From an uncultured Eubacteriaceae bacterium (GTDB lineage: Bacteria > Bacillota > Clostridia > Eubacteriales > UBA1433): a stretch of DNA of 12,144 nt. Location: assembly GCA_937914785.1 (NCBI GenBank), contig CALGIV010000239.1, positions 1 to 12,144 of the forward strand, given 5' to 3'. The notes below the pieces were generated by a model. The model was not told the DNA's origin. It ran no database searches and was given only the letters and a program-made list of their open reading frames with translations. The position numbers and the translations under genes were made by a program. Shown piece after piece: positions 1 through 5,897 of the stretch; position 1 is the first letter of the stretch; the number at the start of each line of letters is the position of its first letter.

Positions 1-601
1 TGCGGCTTAAGATCCGAATCGTGTTGCGGATTTCAGCATCGCGCCCGATGACGGGGCCGATCTTCTGTGCCCGTGCGCGTTCGACGAGGTCATAGCCATA
101 TTTTTTTAATGCGTCGTACGTCGCTTCCGGTGAGTCCGTCGTCACGCGGTTGTGACTGCGCACTTTTTTTAAGACGTCTAAAAATGCGTTTTTCGTAATA
201 CCGTACTGGTTTAAAATTTGTTTGGTGCTATCTGTTGCGTTTGTAATGATCGCCAGCATAATATGTTCGACGGAAATATATTCGTCCGTCATCTGTTTGG
301 CTTCTTTTTCGGCCGCATTCATCGTTTTGTCGACGCTTTGTGAAATGTAGACCTTGCCCGGTTCGCGCCCGGGGCCGCTTACACGCGGAATTTTTGCAAT
401 GACGTTGTCCAGTGCGGCGAGTACGTCGTCAGCATCGATGTTCATTTTAATGAGCAATTGACCGATAAGCCCGTCATCCTGGTCGATGAGCGCGTATAAT
501 AAATGTTCCTGCTCGATTTGCATATTGCCGTTTTCCAGCGCGATCTGCTGGGCGCGTTCAATAGCTTCGAGTGACTTTTGCGTATATTGTCTCGTATTCA
601 T
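1..601 (-). CDS. clpB: ATP-dependent chaperone ClpB, N-terminal part (runs off left edge)
   Basis: ClpB is the cytosolic Hsp100 disaggregase, which works with DnaK to pull polypeptides out of heat-shock aggregates. The visible 200 residues start MNTRQYTQKSLEAIERAQ and contain the paired Clp N-domain repeats (about residues 5-145; QEHLLYALI in the first, EHIMLAI in the second). They then enter the first AAA+ module with KYGYDLVERARAQ and PVIGRDAEI, ending at ILSR. The Walker A motif, middle domain and second ATPase lie beyond position 1, so ClpB rather than ClpC or ClpA is judged from the N-domain and the linker text. The ATG at 599-601 follows a strong GGAGGG site. The gene starts 22 bp after the stop of the upstream unknown gene, so the two are probably cotranscribed. 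The last complete codon is 2-4. Confidence 0.93.
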   Translation of the reverse strand, partial: MNTRQYTQKSLEAIERAQQIALENGNMQIEQEHLLYALIDQDDGLIGQLLIKMNIDADDVLAALDNVIAKIPRVSGPGREPGKVYISQSVDKTMNAAEKEAKQMTDEYISVEHIMLAIITNATDSTKQILNQYGITKNAFLDVLKKVRSHNRVTTDSPEATYDALKKYGYDLVERARAQKIGPVIGRDAEIRNTIRILSR

Positions 602-623
602 TTTTCTTCCCTCCTTTATGCGG

Positions 624-1283
624 TTAGATGATGACCATCCCGCTGTTTAAGTACTGTACGTAGCGTTCTTCGATATCGCTGTCAGTTTGATAGATGCCGC
701 TTAAGTACCCTTTTAATATTTCGTCAAACATTTGAATGTAAGCGGCAATGGTTTGACTAAGTGTTTCGTTATTCTGGTGTCTTTCGCTTACCGGCAGCAT
801 AAAGGTGCGTTTGAATCTGCCTTCGGCAATGTCGTATTGGATGCTGCCCTGTGCGAACAGGTGGTGGATGTAGTGATATTCCAGCTGAATCCACACGTTT
901 AAAAAATGTGTCATTTCCATCAGCAAGTTGTTGCTTTGTGTGCGGAATGTCACGCGCAGTTCGCCCATCGTACCATCCGGTACGCGGTAAAGCTCGACGG
1001 CGTAGCGAATGGTCGGGCGGTATTTATAGCTCAGTGCGCTCTTGATCGAGAGTACCGTCGTATTTGGATTGCTTTGCACCTGAAGTGCTTCATCGCCTTT
1101 CAGCAGCGAGACCATCTGGTCAAAGATTTCCTGCATACGCATCTCCGGTGTCGTGAGCGAGACATATTCCGCCAGAATCTGATTGATCATATTGGAACGG
1201 TTTGTATGGTTCAGATAGGCCAGTTTATCGATGGCTTCGATGACTTCATCCATCAGCATCAGGCTGTACATGCTTTTATTCAT
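624..1283 (-). CDS. Unrecognised 219-residue protein, possible ribbon-helix-helix N-terminus, clpB operon partner
   Basis: I do not recognise this protein. Residues 5-42 (YSLMLMDEVIEAIDKLAYLN, then NRSNMINQILAEYV) have the strand-helix-turn-helix rhythm of a ribbon-helix-helix DNA-binding domain: a short hydrophobic strand, then two amphipathic helices joined by a TNRS turn. Residues 43-219 look like a soluble alpha/beta domain rich in aromatics (YRPTIRYAVELYRV; LNVWIQLEYHYIHHLF). There are no cysteine clusters, signal peptide or membrane spans. The ATG at 1281-1283 follows a GAGGA site about 8 nt away. The stop is 22 bp before clpB and a promoter lies at 1372-1400, so it is the first gene of a clpB operon. 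Its position and possible DNA-binding fold suggest a regulator or co-factor of the disaggregase, but that is inference. The RHH call is by eye only. Confidence 0.8.
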   Translation of the reverse strand: MNKSMYSLMLMDEVIEAIDKLAYLNHTNRSNMINQILAEYVSLTTPEMRMQEIFDQMVSLLKGDEALQVQSNPNTTVLSIKSALSYKYRPTIRYAVELYRVPDGTMGELRVTFRTQSNNLLMEMTHFLNVWIQLEYHYIHHLFAQGSIQYDIAEGRFKRTFMLPVSERHQNNETLSQTIAAYIQMFDEILKGYLSGIYQTDSDIEERYVQYLNSGMVII

Positions 1284-1329
1284 AGTGTGTGTCCTCGCTT
1301 GTTTTCCCTTTAATAAAGAGAGTGTAATA

Positions 1330-1362
1330 AAAGTCTTAGCAGATTTAGCTGCGGAAGACTTT
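1330..1362 (-). promoter_or_regulatory. Hairpin at the 5' end of the clpB-operon leader
   Basis: An 8-bp perfect outer stem (AAAGTCTT with AAGACTTT) encloses a 4-bp inner stem (GCAG with CTGC) around a 6-nt loop. Read on the minus strand it starts about 3 nt after the predicted transcription start and is followed by TTTTATTA. It could stabilise the mRNA 5' end, act as a weak attenuator, or be an operator. No CIRCE element and no tandem CtsR heptads were seen. Confidence 0.5.
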
Positions 1363-1371
1363 GTTGAATTT

Positions 1372-1400
1372 ATTATAACATAATAAACAAAATTTGTAAA
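1372..1400 (-). promoter_or_regulatory. Sigma-A type promoter of the unknown gene-clpB operon
   Basis: On the minus strand TTTACA (1400-1395) is followed by a 17-bp spacer and TATAAT (1377-1372). The predicted start is near 1365, giving a leader of about 82 nt. Five of six bases match at -35 and six of six at -10. Confidence 0.7.
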
Positions 1401-1686
1401 TATATTTATGTAAATTGATTTACGAATTACGTATTTCGTTATAAATATTTGAAATTATAAGCATATGTTTAATATTATTAAGGTGTTTATTAAATTTACT
1501 GCAATACTTTTTGAAAGTATCTTTATAAACACTATACAATATTATCGGTTGAATGTTGGGTTTGGAAATAGGGTTTGGAGGTCTGTTATGATGATATTGT
1601 CAGTTTCATGCTTGATTTTTCTTATTTGTTTATTGAAAAAATTTTCAGCGTATATCGAATTTTTAACAATAAGCGGGCTTGTCCTA

Positions 1687-1715
1687 TTGACAAAATCGTC
1701 AAAGGTGGTTAGAAT
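1687..1715 (+). promoter_or_regulatory. Sigma-A type promoter of the feo operon
   Basis: TTGACA (1687-1692) is a perfect -35 box. A 17-bp spacer leads to TAGAAT (1710-1715), a five-of-six -10 box. The predicted start is near 1722, about 32 nt before the feoA ATG. A promoter this strong would need repression when iron is plentiful, which fits the palindrome overlapping its 3' edge. Confidence 0.75.
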
Positions 1716-1732
1716 GTTAGTCAAGACTAACA
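1715..1732. promoter_or_regulatory. Probable metalloregulator operator (DtxR/IdeR/MntR-like) of feoAB
   Basis: TGTTAGTC and GACTAACA form perfect 8-bp inverted arms around a central AA. The palindrome covers the last base of the -10 box and the predicted transcription start. The inner layout TTAG-N6-CTAA has the same outer half-sites and spacing as the DtxR operator core. Binding of a metal-loaded repressor here would block RNA polymerase. The DtxR-family assignment is inference; Fur boxes look different (GATAAT repeats). Confidence 0.65.
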
Positions 1733-1753
1733 CTATGGAATGCGGGGGACAAA

Positions 1754-1990
1754 ATGACTTTAGCAGAAATTAAACCAGGGAAGAGATGTACGATCGTCGC
1801 CGTCAACGGACAGGGCAGCCTGCGCCGCAGACTGTTGGATATGGGCCTGACGCCGCGCACGGAAGTCTTTGTACGCAAAGTTGCGCCGATGGGCGATCCG
1901 CTGGAATTGTCGTTGCGCGGGTATGAGCTCAGCATTCGCAAAGAAGATGCGCAGAAGATCGACGTCAATTTGCTGGAGGAAGCAGAATGA
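1754..1990 (+). CDS. feoA: Ferrous iron transport protein A
   Basis: FeoA is a small cytosolic SH3-fold protein that supports FeoB in ferrous iron import. The 78 residues show the family layout: a short N-terminal strand (MTLAEIKPGKRCTIVAVNG), the conserved helix LRRRLLDMGLTPRTEVFVRKVAPMG, and the closing strands DPLELSLRGYELSIRKEDA. The length is typical of a stand-alone FeoA. The ATG at 1754 follows a GGGGGA site 4 nt upstream. Its TGA overlaps the feoB ATG by 4 bp, indicating translational coupling. It is the first gene after the feo promoter and operator. Confidence 0.96.
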   Translation: MTLAEIKPGKRCTIVAVNGQGSLRRRLLDMGLTPRTEVFVRKVAPMGDPLELSLRGYELSIRKEDAQKIDVNLLEEAE

Positions 1991-3981
1991 AATTTGCATT
2001 GATCGGTAATCAGAACAGTGGAAAGACAACGCTGTTTAATCAGCTGACGGGCAGCAGTCAGCATGTCGGTAATTTTCCCGGCGTTACGGTAGAACGCAAA
2101 GAAGGTACGGTGCGTGGCTTGAAGGGCACGACGGTCGTCGATCTGCCGGGTATTTATTCCCTGTCGGCTTATACCCCCGAGGAAGTTGTCACACGCGATT
2201 TTCTAATTCACGGTGACAGCGATGCGATCATCAATATCGTGGATGCGACAAATATTGAACGCAACCTGTATTTAACGCTTCAGGTCATCGAACTAAATAA
2301 ACCGATGGTGCTGGCGCTGAATATGATGGATGCCGTCAATGCCAGCGGCAACTATATCGACGTAGTCAAGCTGGAAGAATTGATCGGCATTCCCGTCGTT
2401 CCGATCGCGGCTTCAAAGAATGAGGGCATTGACGAGTTGATCGACGCCGCTATTGGGGTGGCGGAGCAACGGCGGTTGCCGAAAGTAATGGACTTCTGTA
2501 CGGACAGCGTACACCGTGCTATTCATTCTATGGCGCACTTGATCGAAGACCATGCAAAGGCGGCCGAGTTGTCGCTGCGCTACGCGGCCACGCGGCTTAT
2601 CGAGGGGGATCCGCCGACGGAAGAAACGTTAAAGCTGTCGGAAAATGAACGCGATATCTTGAGCCATATCGTCACGGAAATGGAAGAGGAATGCGAGACT
2701 GACCGCGAGGCGGCGCTGGCGGATATGCGCTATGAATTTATCGAAAATATCTGTGCACAATGCGTGCACAAACACGCAGAGACAAAGGAATCCGTCCGAT
2801 CGATTAAGATCGATAACATTTTGACGCACAAATATCTGGCGATTCCAATCTTTATCGCGATGATGTGTCTTGTCTTCTGGTTGACTTTTTCTGTCATTGG
2901 CCAGCCGCTCAGCGACTTGCTTGCCGACGGTATCGATCTGTTTACCGTCTATGTCGACGGCGTTTTTACGCGCTTTCAGGTGAATCCGACGATTCATTCG
3001 CTCGTCATCGACGGTATATTTGCAGGCGTCGGCAGTGTGTTAAGTTTTTTGCCGCTCATCGTCGTGCTGTTCTTCTTTTTATCGATCCTCGAAGACAGCG
3101 GCTATATGGCGCGTGTCGCCTTTATTATGGATAAACCGTTGCGCAAAGTCGGCTTGTCCGGGCGCTCGTTCGTACCGATGCTCATCGGTTTCGGCTGTTC
3201 GGTGCCTGCTATTATGGCGACGCGCACGTTGCCCAGTGAGCGGGACCGCAGAATGACCATTTTGCTTACGCCGTTTATGTCATGTACGGCCAAACTGCCG
3301 GTTTATGTTTTTCTGACGGCGGCTTTCTTTCCGCGCAACCGCGGACTCATCATCGTCAGCCTTTATGTCATCGGGATTCTGGTGGCTATTATCTCAGGGC
3401 TTTTATTAAAGCGCACGGTCTATAAAGGCAGCAGCGTGCCTTTTATTATGGAGCTGCCGGCCTATCGCTTTCCGTCGGGCAAGACGTTGCTGTTACATAT
3501 GTGGGAAAAGGCCAAAGATTTTATTACACGCGCTTTTACGGTCATTTTTATAGCGACGATTATCATTTGGCTGTTGCAAAGCTTCGACTTTCGTTTTAAC
3601 CTTGTCGAAGACAGCGCGGAGAGCATGCTTGCCGCGATTGGCACATTTATCGCGCCGATTTTCGCTCCGCTTGGATTTGGCAACTGGCGTGCTTCCACGG
3701 CGTTGATTACCGGCCTGACAGCAAAGGAAGCCGTTGTGAGTACGTTTGAGGTTTTGCTGGGCAATTCGATGACGATTCAGGAGCTGTTCACCCCGCTCAG
3801 CGCCTTTGCATTTTTATGTTTCATTTTGCTGTATATGCCTTGTGTTGCGGCTTTTGCCGCGGCCAAGCGTGAGCTCGGCAGTTTGAAAGGCGCGGTATTG
3901 ACGGCCGCCTTCCAGACCGGCGTTGCCTGGCTCGTCGCTTTTCTTGTCTATAATGTCGGCCGCCTGTTTATCGGAGGGTAG
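1987..3981 (+). CDS. feoB: Ferrous iron transporter FeoB
   Basis: FeoB is the inner-membrane ferrous iron importer with a cytosolic GTPase head. The G-protein motifs are G1 GNQNSGKTT (residues 7-15, with Q where many FeoBs have P), G2 FPGVT (Thr34), G3 DLPG (52-55) and G4 NMMD (112-115). An all-helical spacer domain follows to about residue 270. The membrane part from about 280 has many hydrophobic spans and two related gate segments, GFGCSVPAIMATR (Cys404) and FMSCTAKLPVY (Cys433). GLTAKEAVVSTFE follows towards the C-terminus. The 664 residues are within the family range. It is coupled to feoA by a 4-bp overlap, and its last codons carry the ribosome binding site of the next gene. The sequence is intact, with no frameshift seen. 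Confidence 0.98.
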   Translation: MKFALIGNQNSGKTTLFNQLTGSSQHVGNFPGVTVERKEGTVRGLKGTTVVDLPGIYSLSAYTPEEVVTRDFLIHGDSDAIINIVDATNIERNLYLTLQVIELNKPMVLALNMMDAVNASGNYIDVVKLEELIGIPVVPIAASKNEGIDELIDAAIGVAEQRRLPKVMDFCTDSVHRAIHSMAHLIEDHAKAAELSLRYAATRLIEGDPPTEETLKLSENERDILSHIVTEMEEECETDREAALADMRYEFIENICAQCVHKHAETKESVRSIKIDNILTHKYLAIPIFIAMMCLVFWLTFSVIGQPLSDLLADGIDLFTVYVDGVFTRFQVNPTIHSLVIDGIFAGVGSVLSFLPLIVVLFFFLSILEDSGYMARVAFIMDKPLRKVGLSGRSFVPMLIGFGCSVPAIMATRTLPSERDRRMTILLTPFMSCTAKLPVYVFLTAAFFPRNRGLIIVSLYVIGILVAIISGLLLKRTVYKGSSVPFIMELPAYRFPSGKTLLLHMWEKAKDFITRAFTVIFIATIIIWLLQSFDFRFNLVEDSAESMLAAIGTFIAPIFAPLGFGNWRASTALITGLTAKEAVVSTFEVLLGNSMTIQELFTPLSAFAFLCFILLYMPCVAAFAAAKRELGSLKGAVLTAAFQTGVAWLVAFLVYNVGRLFIGG

Positions 3982-3983
3982 CG

Positions 3984-4136
3984 ATGAATGCTATAGATAT
4001 CGCTCTGTTAGCTTCATTGGCCGTCGCTGTTTTTTTCGTCGTGCGCCACTTGCGCAGGAAGCCATCCGGATGTGGCTGCGGGTGTGAAGCGTGCCCGATG
4101 TCTGATGAGTGTAAAAATAAGACCACTCAGAAATGA
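3984..4136 (+). CDS. FeoB-associated Cys-rich membrane peptide (50 residues)
   Basis: A 50-residue protein starts 2 bp after the feoB stop. A GGAGGG site lies inside the feoB end with a 5-nt spacer. Residues 4-20 (IDIALLASLAVAVFFVV) form a single membrane span, followed by a basic stretch (RHLRRK). The C-terminal tail contains CGCGCEACPMSDEC, a C-x-C-x-C-x2-C-x5-C pattern (Cys30, 32, 34, 37, 43). This matches the small FeoB-associated Cys-rich proteins found after feoB in Firmicutes and related anaerobes. Their role is not established; a cytoplasmic metal-binding or FeoC-like partner is usually assumed. The stop codon sits inside the operon terminator. Confidence 0.88.
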   Translation: MNAIDIALLASLAVAVFFVVRHLRRKPSGCGCGCEACPMSDECKNKTTQK

Positions 4137-4149
4137 GTGGTTTTTATTT
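4122..4149 (+). terminator. Intrinsic terminator of the feo operon
   Basis: ACCACTCA pairs perfectly with TGAGTGGT around a GAAA tetraloop, followed by TTTTTATTTG. The 3' arm begins with the TGA stop codon of the Cys-rich peptide, so coding sequence and terminator overlap. Confidence 0.9.
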
Positions 4150-4423
4150 GTTTGTTGGTATGGCTTTCGCACTTTTTTATTGCAGAAAAAGCGTAGGGAA
4201 TTCAAAGAATAAGCAATCAAGAAAAATTATACATTAAACTGCAAACATAACAATCATAAGGCCCTCAAGCTTGCAGCCAGGATTAAACAATTGTCAAAAC
4301 CAATCATCGATTCAACAAAACAATATTTTCTTCTATGGTCTTAAAGAGGCTTCTCAAAAGCTTTAATCTTAAAAAATAAATAATCATTCAAAACAGCAAT
4401 TTCAATCACAGTATTTAATTTAC

Positions 4424-4433
4424 TGAACGTTCA
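4424..4433. promoter_or_regulatory. TetR-type palindrome, copy 1 (TGAACGTTCA)
   Basis: A 10-bp perfect palindrome with further flanking symmetry, apart from one mismatched pair (TTTAC left, ATAAA right). The same core recurs 99 bp away at 4523-4532. It looks like a binding site for a TetR-family dimer; the adjacent tetR gene is the natural candidate. Confidence 0.5.
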
Positions 4434-4467
4434 ATAAAAAAATGAGGTAAATCGTTGATATGAAACA

Positions 4468-4483
4468 GGTTTCACGTGAAACA
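4468..4483. promoter_or_regulatory. parS centromere site (ParB/Spo0J binding)
   Basis: GGTTTCACGTGAAACA matches the Bacillus subtilis parS consensus TGTTTCACGTGAAACA at 15 of 16 positions. Only the first base differs, and the 14-bp core is a perfect palindrome. parS nucleates ParB spreading, which recruits SMC and ParA/Soj for chromosome segregation. Such sites cluster around oriC, so the window may lie in the origin-proximal part of the chromosome. The site sits in a gene-free region, as many parS sites do. No parA or parB gene is in the window. Confidence 0.88.
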
Positions 4484-4517
4484 AAATTCGACAATATTTT
4501 ATTTTATAATTAAAATA

Positions 4518-4537
4518 TATACTGAACGTTCAGTATA
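4518..4537. promoter_or_regulatory. TetR-type operator, copy 2, 20-bp perfect palindrome
   Basis: TATACTGAACGTTCAGTATA is perfectly self-complementary over 20 bp and contains the TGAACGTTCA core shared with 4424-4433. A rightward TATAAT (4534-4539) overlaps its right arm, although no good -35 is visible. As RNA it would also form a hairpin, but there is no proper loop and its GC content is low, so an operator is favoured over a tetR terminator. Confidence 0.6.
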
Positions 4538-4560
4538 ATATGGGTATAAAAAAATGACCT

Positions 4561-5106
4561 TTATGTCTCGGGTGTACCTTCAAGGTGAAGCGTTCGAATA
4601 AGCATATCGGTAAATGCGGTATAAGCGGCTGTTTTCCCGATACCGTATTCTTTACGCCAGTCATCCCCGTAGGCAGTCAAGCTGAGCATCAGCAGGCCGG
4701 CGATAAAGGTATCGGTTTCATTGAGTGCGTGCGTCTGCAGGTTCAGGCGCGCATAAACGTCTTTGCTAAAGGCGGCGAGCGACAGATGATCAGCGGATTG
4801 TTTGGCAGCTTCCTGCATTAGTATGGCGATGGCGTCACGCTGTTTTGCCAGTTTTTTCATCAGCGCAGTAAAAGCTTTTGCGTGCGGCTTTTCTATAAGT
4901 CGGCCGAGCTCATCTGCAACGATGATTTTCAATGCTTCGATAATCTCATCGAGCAGGGCGGATTTGCCGTCAAAGAAATAGTAGATGTTCGATTGATTGA
5001 TGCCGGCCTTCTGTGCGATCTCGCGCATAGCGGTGCCGTCATAGCCTTTTTCGGCAAAGAGTGCAAGGGCAGCATCCAGGATACGCTGTTTTGTATTTGT
5101 TTTCAT
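4561..5106 (-). CDS. TetR/AcrR-family transcriptional regulator
   Basis: This is a 181-residue protein with the classic TetR N-terminal HTH. KQRILDAALALFAEKGYDGT (residues 6-25) is helix 1, followed by MREIAQKAGINQSNIYYFF (27-45) with the recognition helix, and then the K48-SALLDEII continuation. The C-terminal ligand and dimerisation domain (about 55-181) is divergent, so the ligand cannot be predicted. The ATG at 5104-5106 follows an AGGAGG site. It lies 23 bp behind the GNAT gene and probably shares its transcript. No TGAACGTTCA palindrome is found upstream of that operon; the two copies are instead beyond the 3' end of tetR, so simple autoregulation is not evident. Confidence 0.92.
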   Translation of the reverse strand: MKTNTKQRILDAALALFAEKGYDGTAMREIAQKAGINQSNIYYFFDGKSALLDEIIEALKIIVADELGRLIEKPHAKAFTALMKKLAKQRDAIAILMQEAAKQSADHLSLAAFSKDVYARLNLQTHALNETDTFIAGLLMLSLTAYGDDWRKEYGIGKTAAYTAFTDMLIRTLHLEGTPET

Positions 5107-5129
5107 AAAATCCTCCTGTGGGAATAAAG

Positions 5130-5624
5130 TCAGCGGGGATAAATATATTGAAAGATATCAACATCAATCAGCTGATCGAATTTGACTGCGGCTTCATGCA
5201 AAGTGCCGACATAAGAAAAGCCAAAATGATCTAAAAGCCGCTTGCTGGCTTCATTTGTATTCGTTACTTTTGAGATGACGGTGTGGATTTGCGGATGTTT
5301 TTGTCCAAAGGTCATCAACTCGCGCATCAGACGGCGGCCAAGGCCTATTTTGCGGTGGTCTTTATGGATGTAAATGGAAATTTCAACAGAAGCGGCATAA
5401 GCGGCTTTTTCGTATAATGGTGAAAAACATGCAAAGCCGAGGACGGCCTGATCTTCAGCAGCGACAATCATACGATGAATATCCCGATGATTATGAATAA
5501 AGGCTTGTGTGTCTGTCAATGTTTTGATCGGGATGTCCAGATTTGCAATTGAATTTAAAATAGAGTCGTTTAAGATATCCATTACCTGGAGAGCATCTTT
5601 TTCTTCTGCTTCTCGAATAATCAT
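5130..5624 (-). CDS. GNAT acetyltransferase, phosphinothricin/methionine sulfoximine acetyltransferase-like
   Basis: It transfers acetyl from acetyl-CoA to an amine; the substrate is unknown. The 164 residues begin MIIREAEEKDALQVMDILND. The acetyl-CoA motif A is SVEISIYIHKDHRKIGLGRRL, with RKIGLG as the pyrophosphate loop. NEASKRLLDHFGF is motif B, and AAVKFDQLIDVDIFQY resembles the KFGxWxDV tail of the phosphinothricin N-acetyltransferase subgroup. I chose the ATG at 5622-5624 because it sits 8 nt after AGGAGG. The longer ORF starts with a GTG that overlaps that site and is unlikely to be used. It is followed 23 bp later by tetR, suggesting a small detoxification unit controlled by a ligand-sensing repressor. 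Confidence 0.9.
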   Translation of the reverse strand: MIIREAEEKDALQVMDILNDSILNSIANLDIPIKTLTDTQAFIHNHRDIHRMIVAAEDQAVLGFACFSPLYEKAAYAASVEISIYIHKDHRKIGLGRRLMRELMTFGQKHPQIHTVISKVTNTNEASKRLLDHFGFSYVGTLHEAAVKFDQLIDVDIFQYIYPR

Positions 5625-5651
5625 CGTGTACACCTCCTGCCATTACTTTCT

Positions 5652-5679
5652 ATTATAGCGAAAATTATGTATTTGAAAA
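5652..5679 (-). promoter_or_regulatory. Candidate promoter of the GNAT-tetR operon
   Basis: On the minus strand TTTTCA (5679-5674) is followed by a 16-bp spacer and a perfect TATAAT (5657-5652). The -10 box is convincing; the -35 is only four of six. The predicted start is about 20 nt before the GNAT gene's ribosome binding site. Confidence 0.45.
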
Positions 5680-5851
5680 GCCTAAAAAAATGTATGTTGC
5701 GAGTTAAAAAATTGCTGTTGGTCAAAGAGCGTTATGAAAGAGATGTTAAATTATAAAGATAAACAAAATTTCATTTTTAAATTTAAAAAATTGTTATTGT
5801 TCTGTGCAGCGCACAAAATACTTTTTGTACGACAGGCATTATTAAGCCGGC

Positions 5852-5880
5852 TTGCAAATGAGGCGATGCCGTGCTACAAT
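5852..5880 (+). promoter_or_regulatory. Extended -10 promoter of the histidine phosphatase gene
   Basis: TTGCAA (5852-5857), a 17-bp spacer, and TACAAT (5875-5880) preceded by TGC make an extended -10 promoter. Transcription would start near 5887, leaving a leader of about 11 nt that consists mainly of the ribosome binding site. A 10-bp palindrome AAGCCGGCTT (5844-5853) touches the -35 and could be an operator. Confidence 0.65.
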
Positions 5881-5897
5881 ACAGCAAAGGTGATGAG

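Larger units (their letters stand above)
1284..1686. other. AT-rich divergent intergenic region between the clpB operon and feo operon
   Basis: This gap is markedly more AT-rich than the flanking genes. It contains the leftward clpB-operon leader and promoter, a 14-bp palindrome GTAAATTGATTTAC (1410-1423) 10 bp upstream of that promoter's -35, and then about 260 bp with no secure gene. An ORF at 1588-1773 has a good GGAGG site and a hydrophobic start (MMILSVSCLIFLICLLKKF), but it runs through the feo promoter and operator and overlaps feoA, so I do not call it. Confidence 0.6.
4150..4560. other. Gene-free AT-rich region carrying parS and two palindromic operators
   Basis: About 410 bp lie between the feo terminator and the 3' end of tetR. 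The first 270 bp show no gene, repeat or RNA that I can support. The last 140 bp carry a parS site and two TGAACGTTCA palindromes, annotated separately. The flanking genes point towards this region from both sides, so it should contain no promoter for either of them. Confidence 0.7.

Noticed and set aside
1588..1773. 61-residue ORF with a GGAGG site and hydrophobic N-terminus (MMILSVSCLIFLICLL)
   Set aside because: It reads through the feo promoter and operator and overlaps the feoA start by 20 bp. The C-terminal half has no protein-like character, so it is probably chance in AT-rich DNA.
1465..1773. 102-residue plus-strand ORF
   Set aside because: Same frame as the ORF above with an earlier start that lacks a ribosome binding site; low-complexity AT-rich coding and no recognisable motif.
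4463..4516. Short ORF starting MKQVSRETKF across parS
   Set aside because: The peptide is simply the translation of the parS core. VSRET-like peptides are a common by-product of parS sites.
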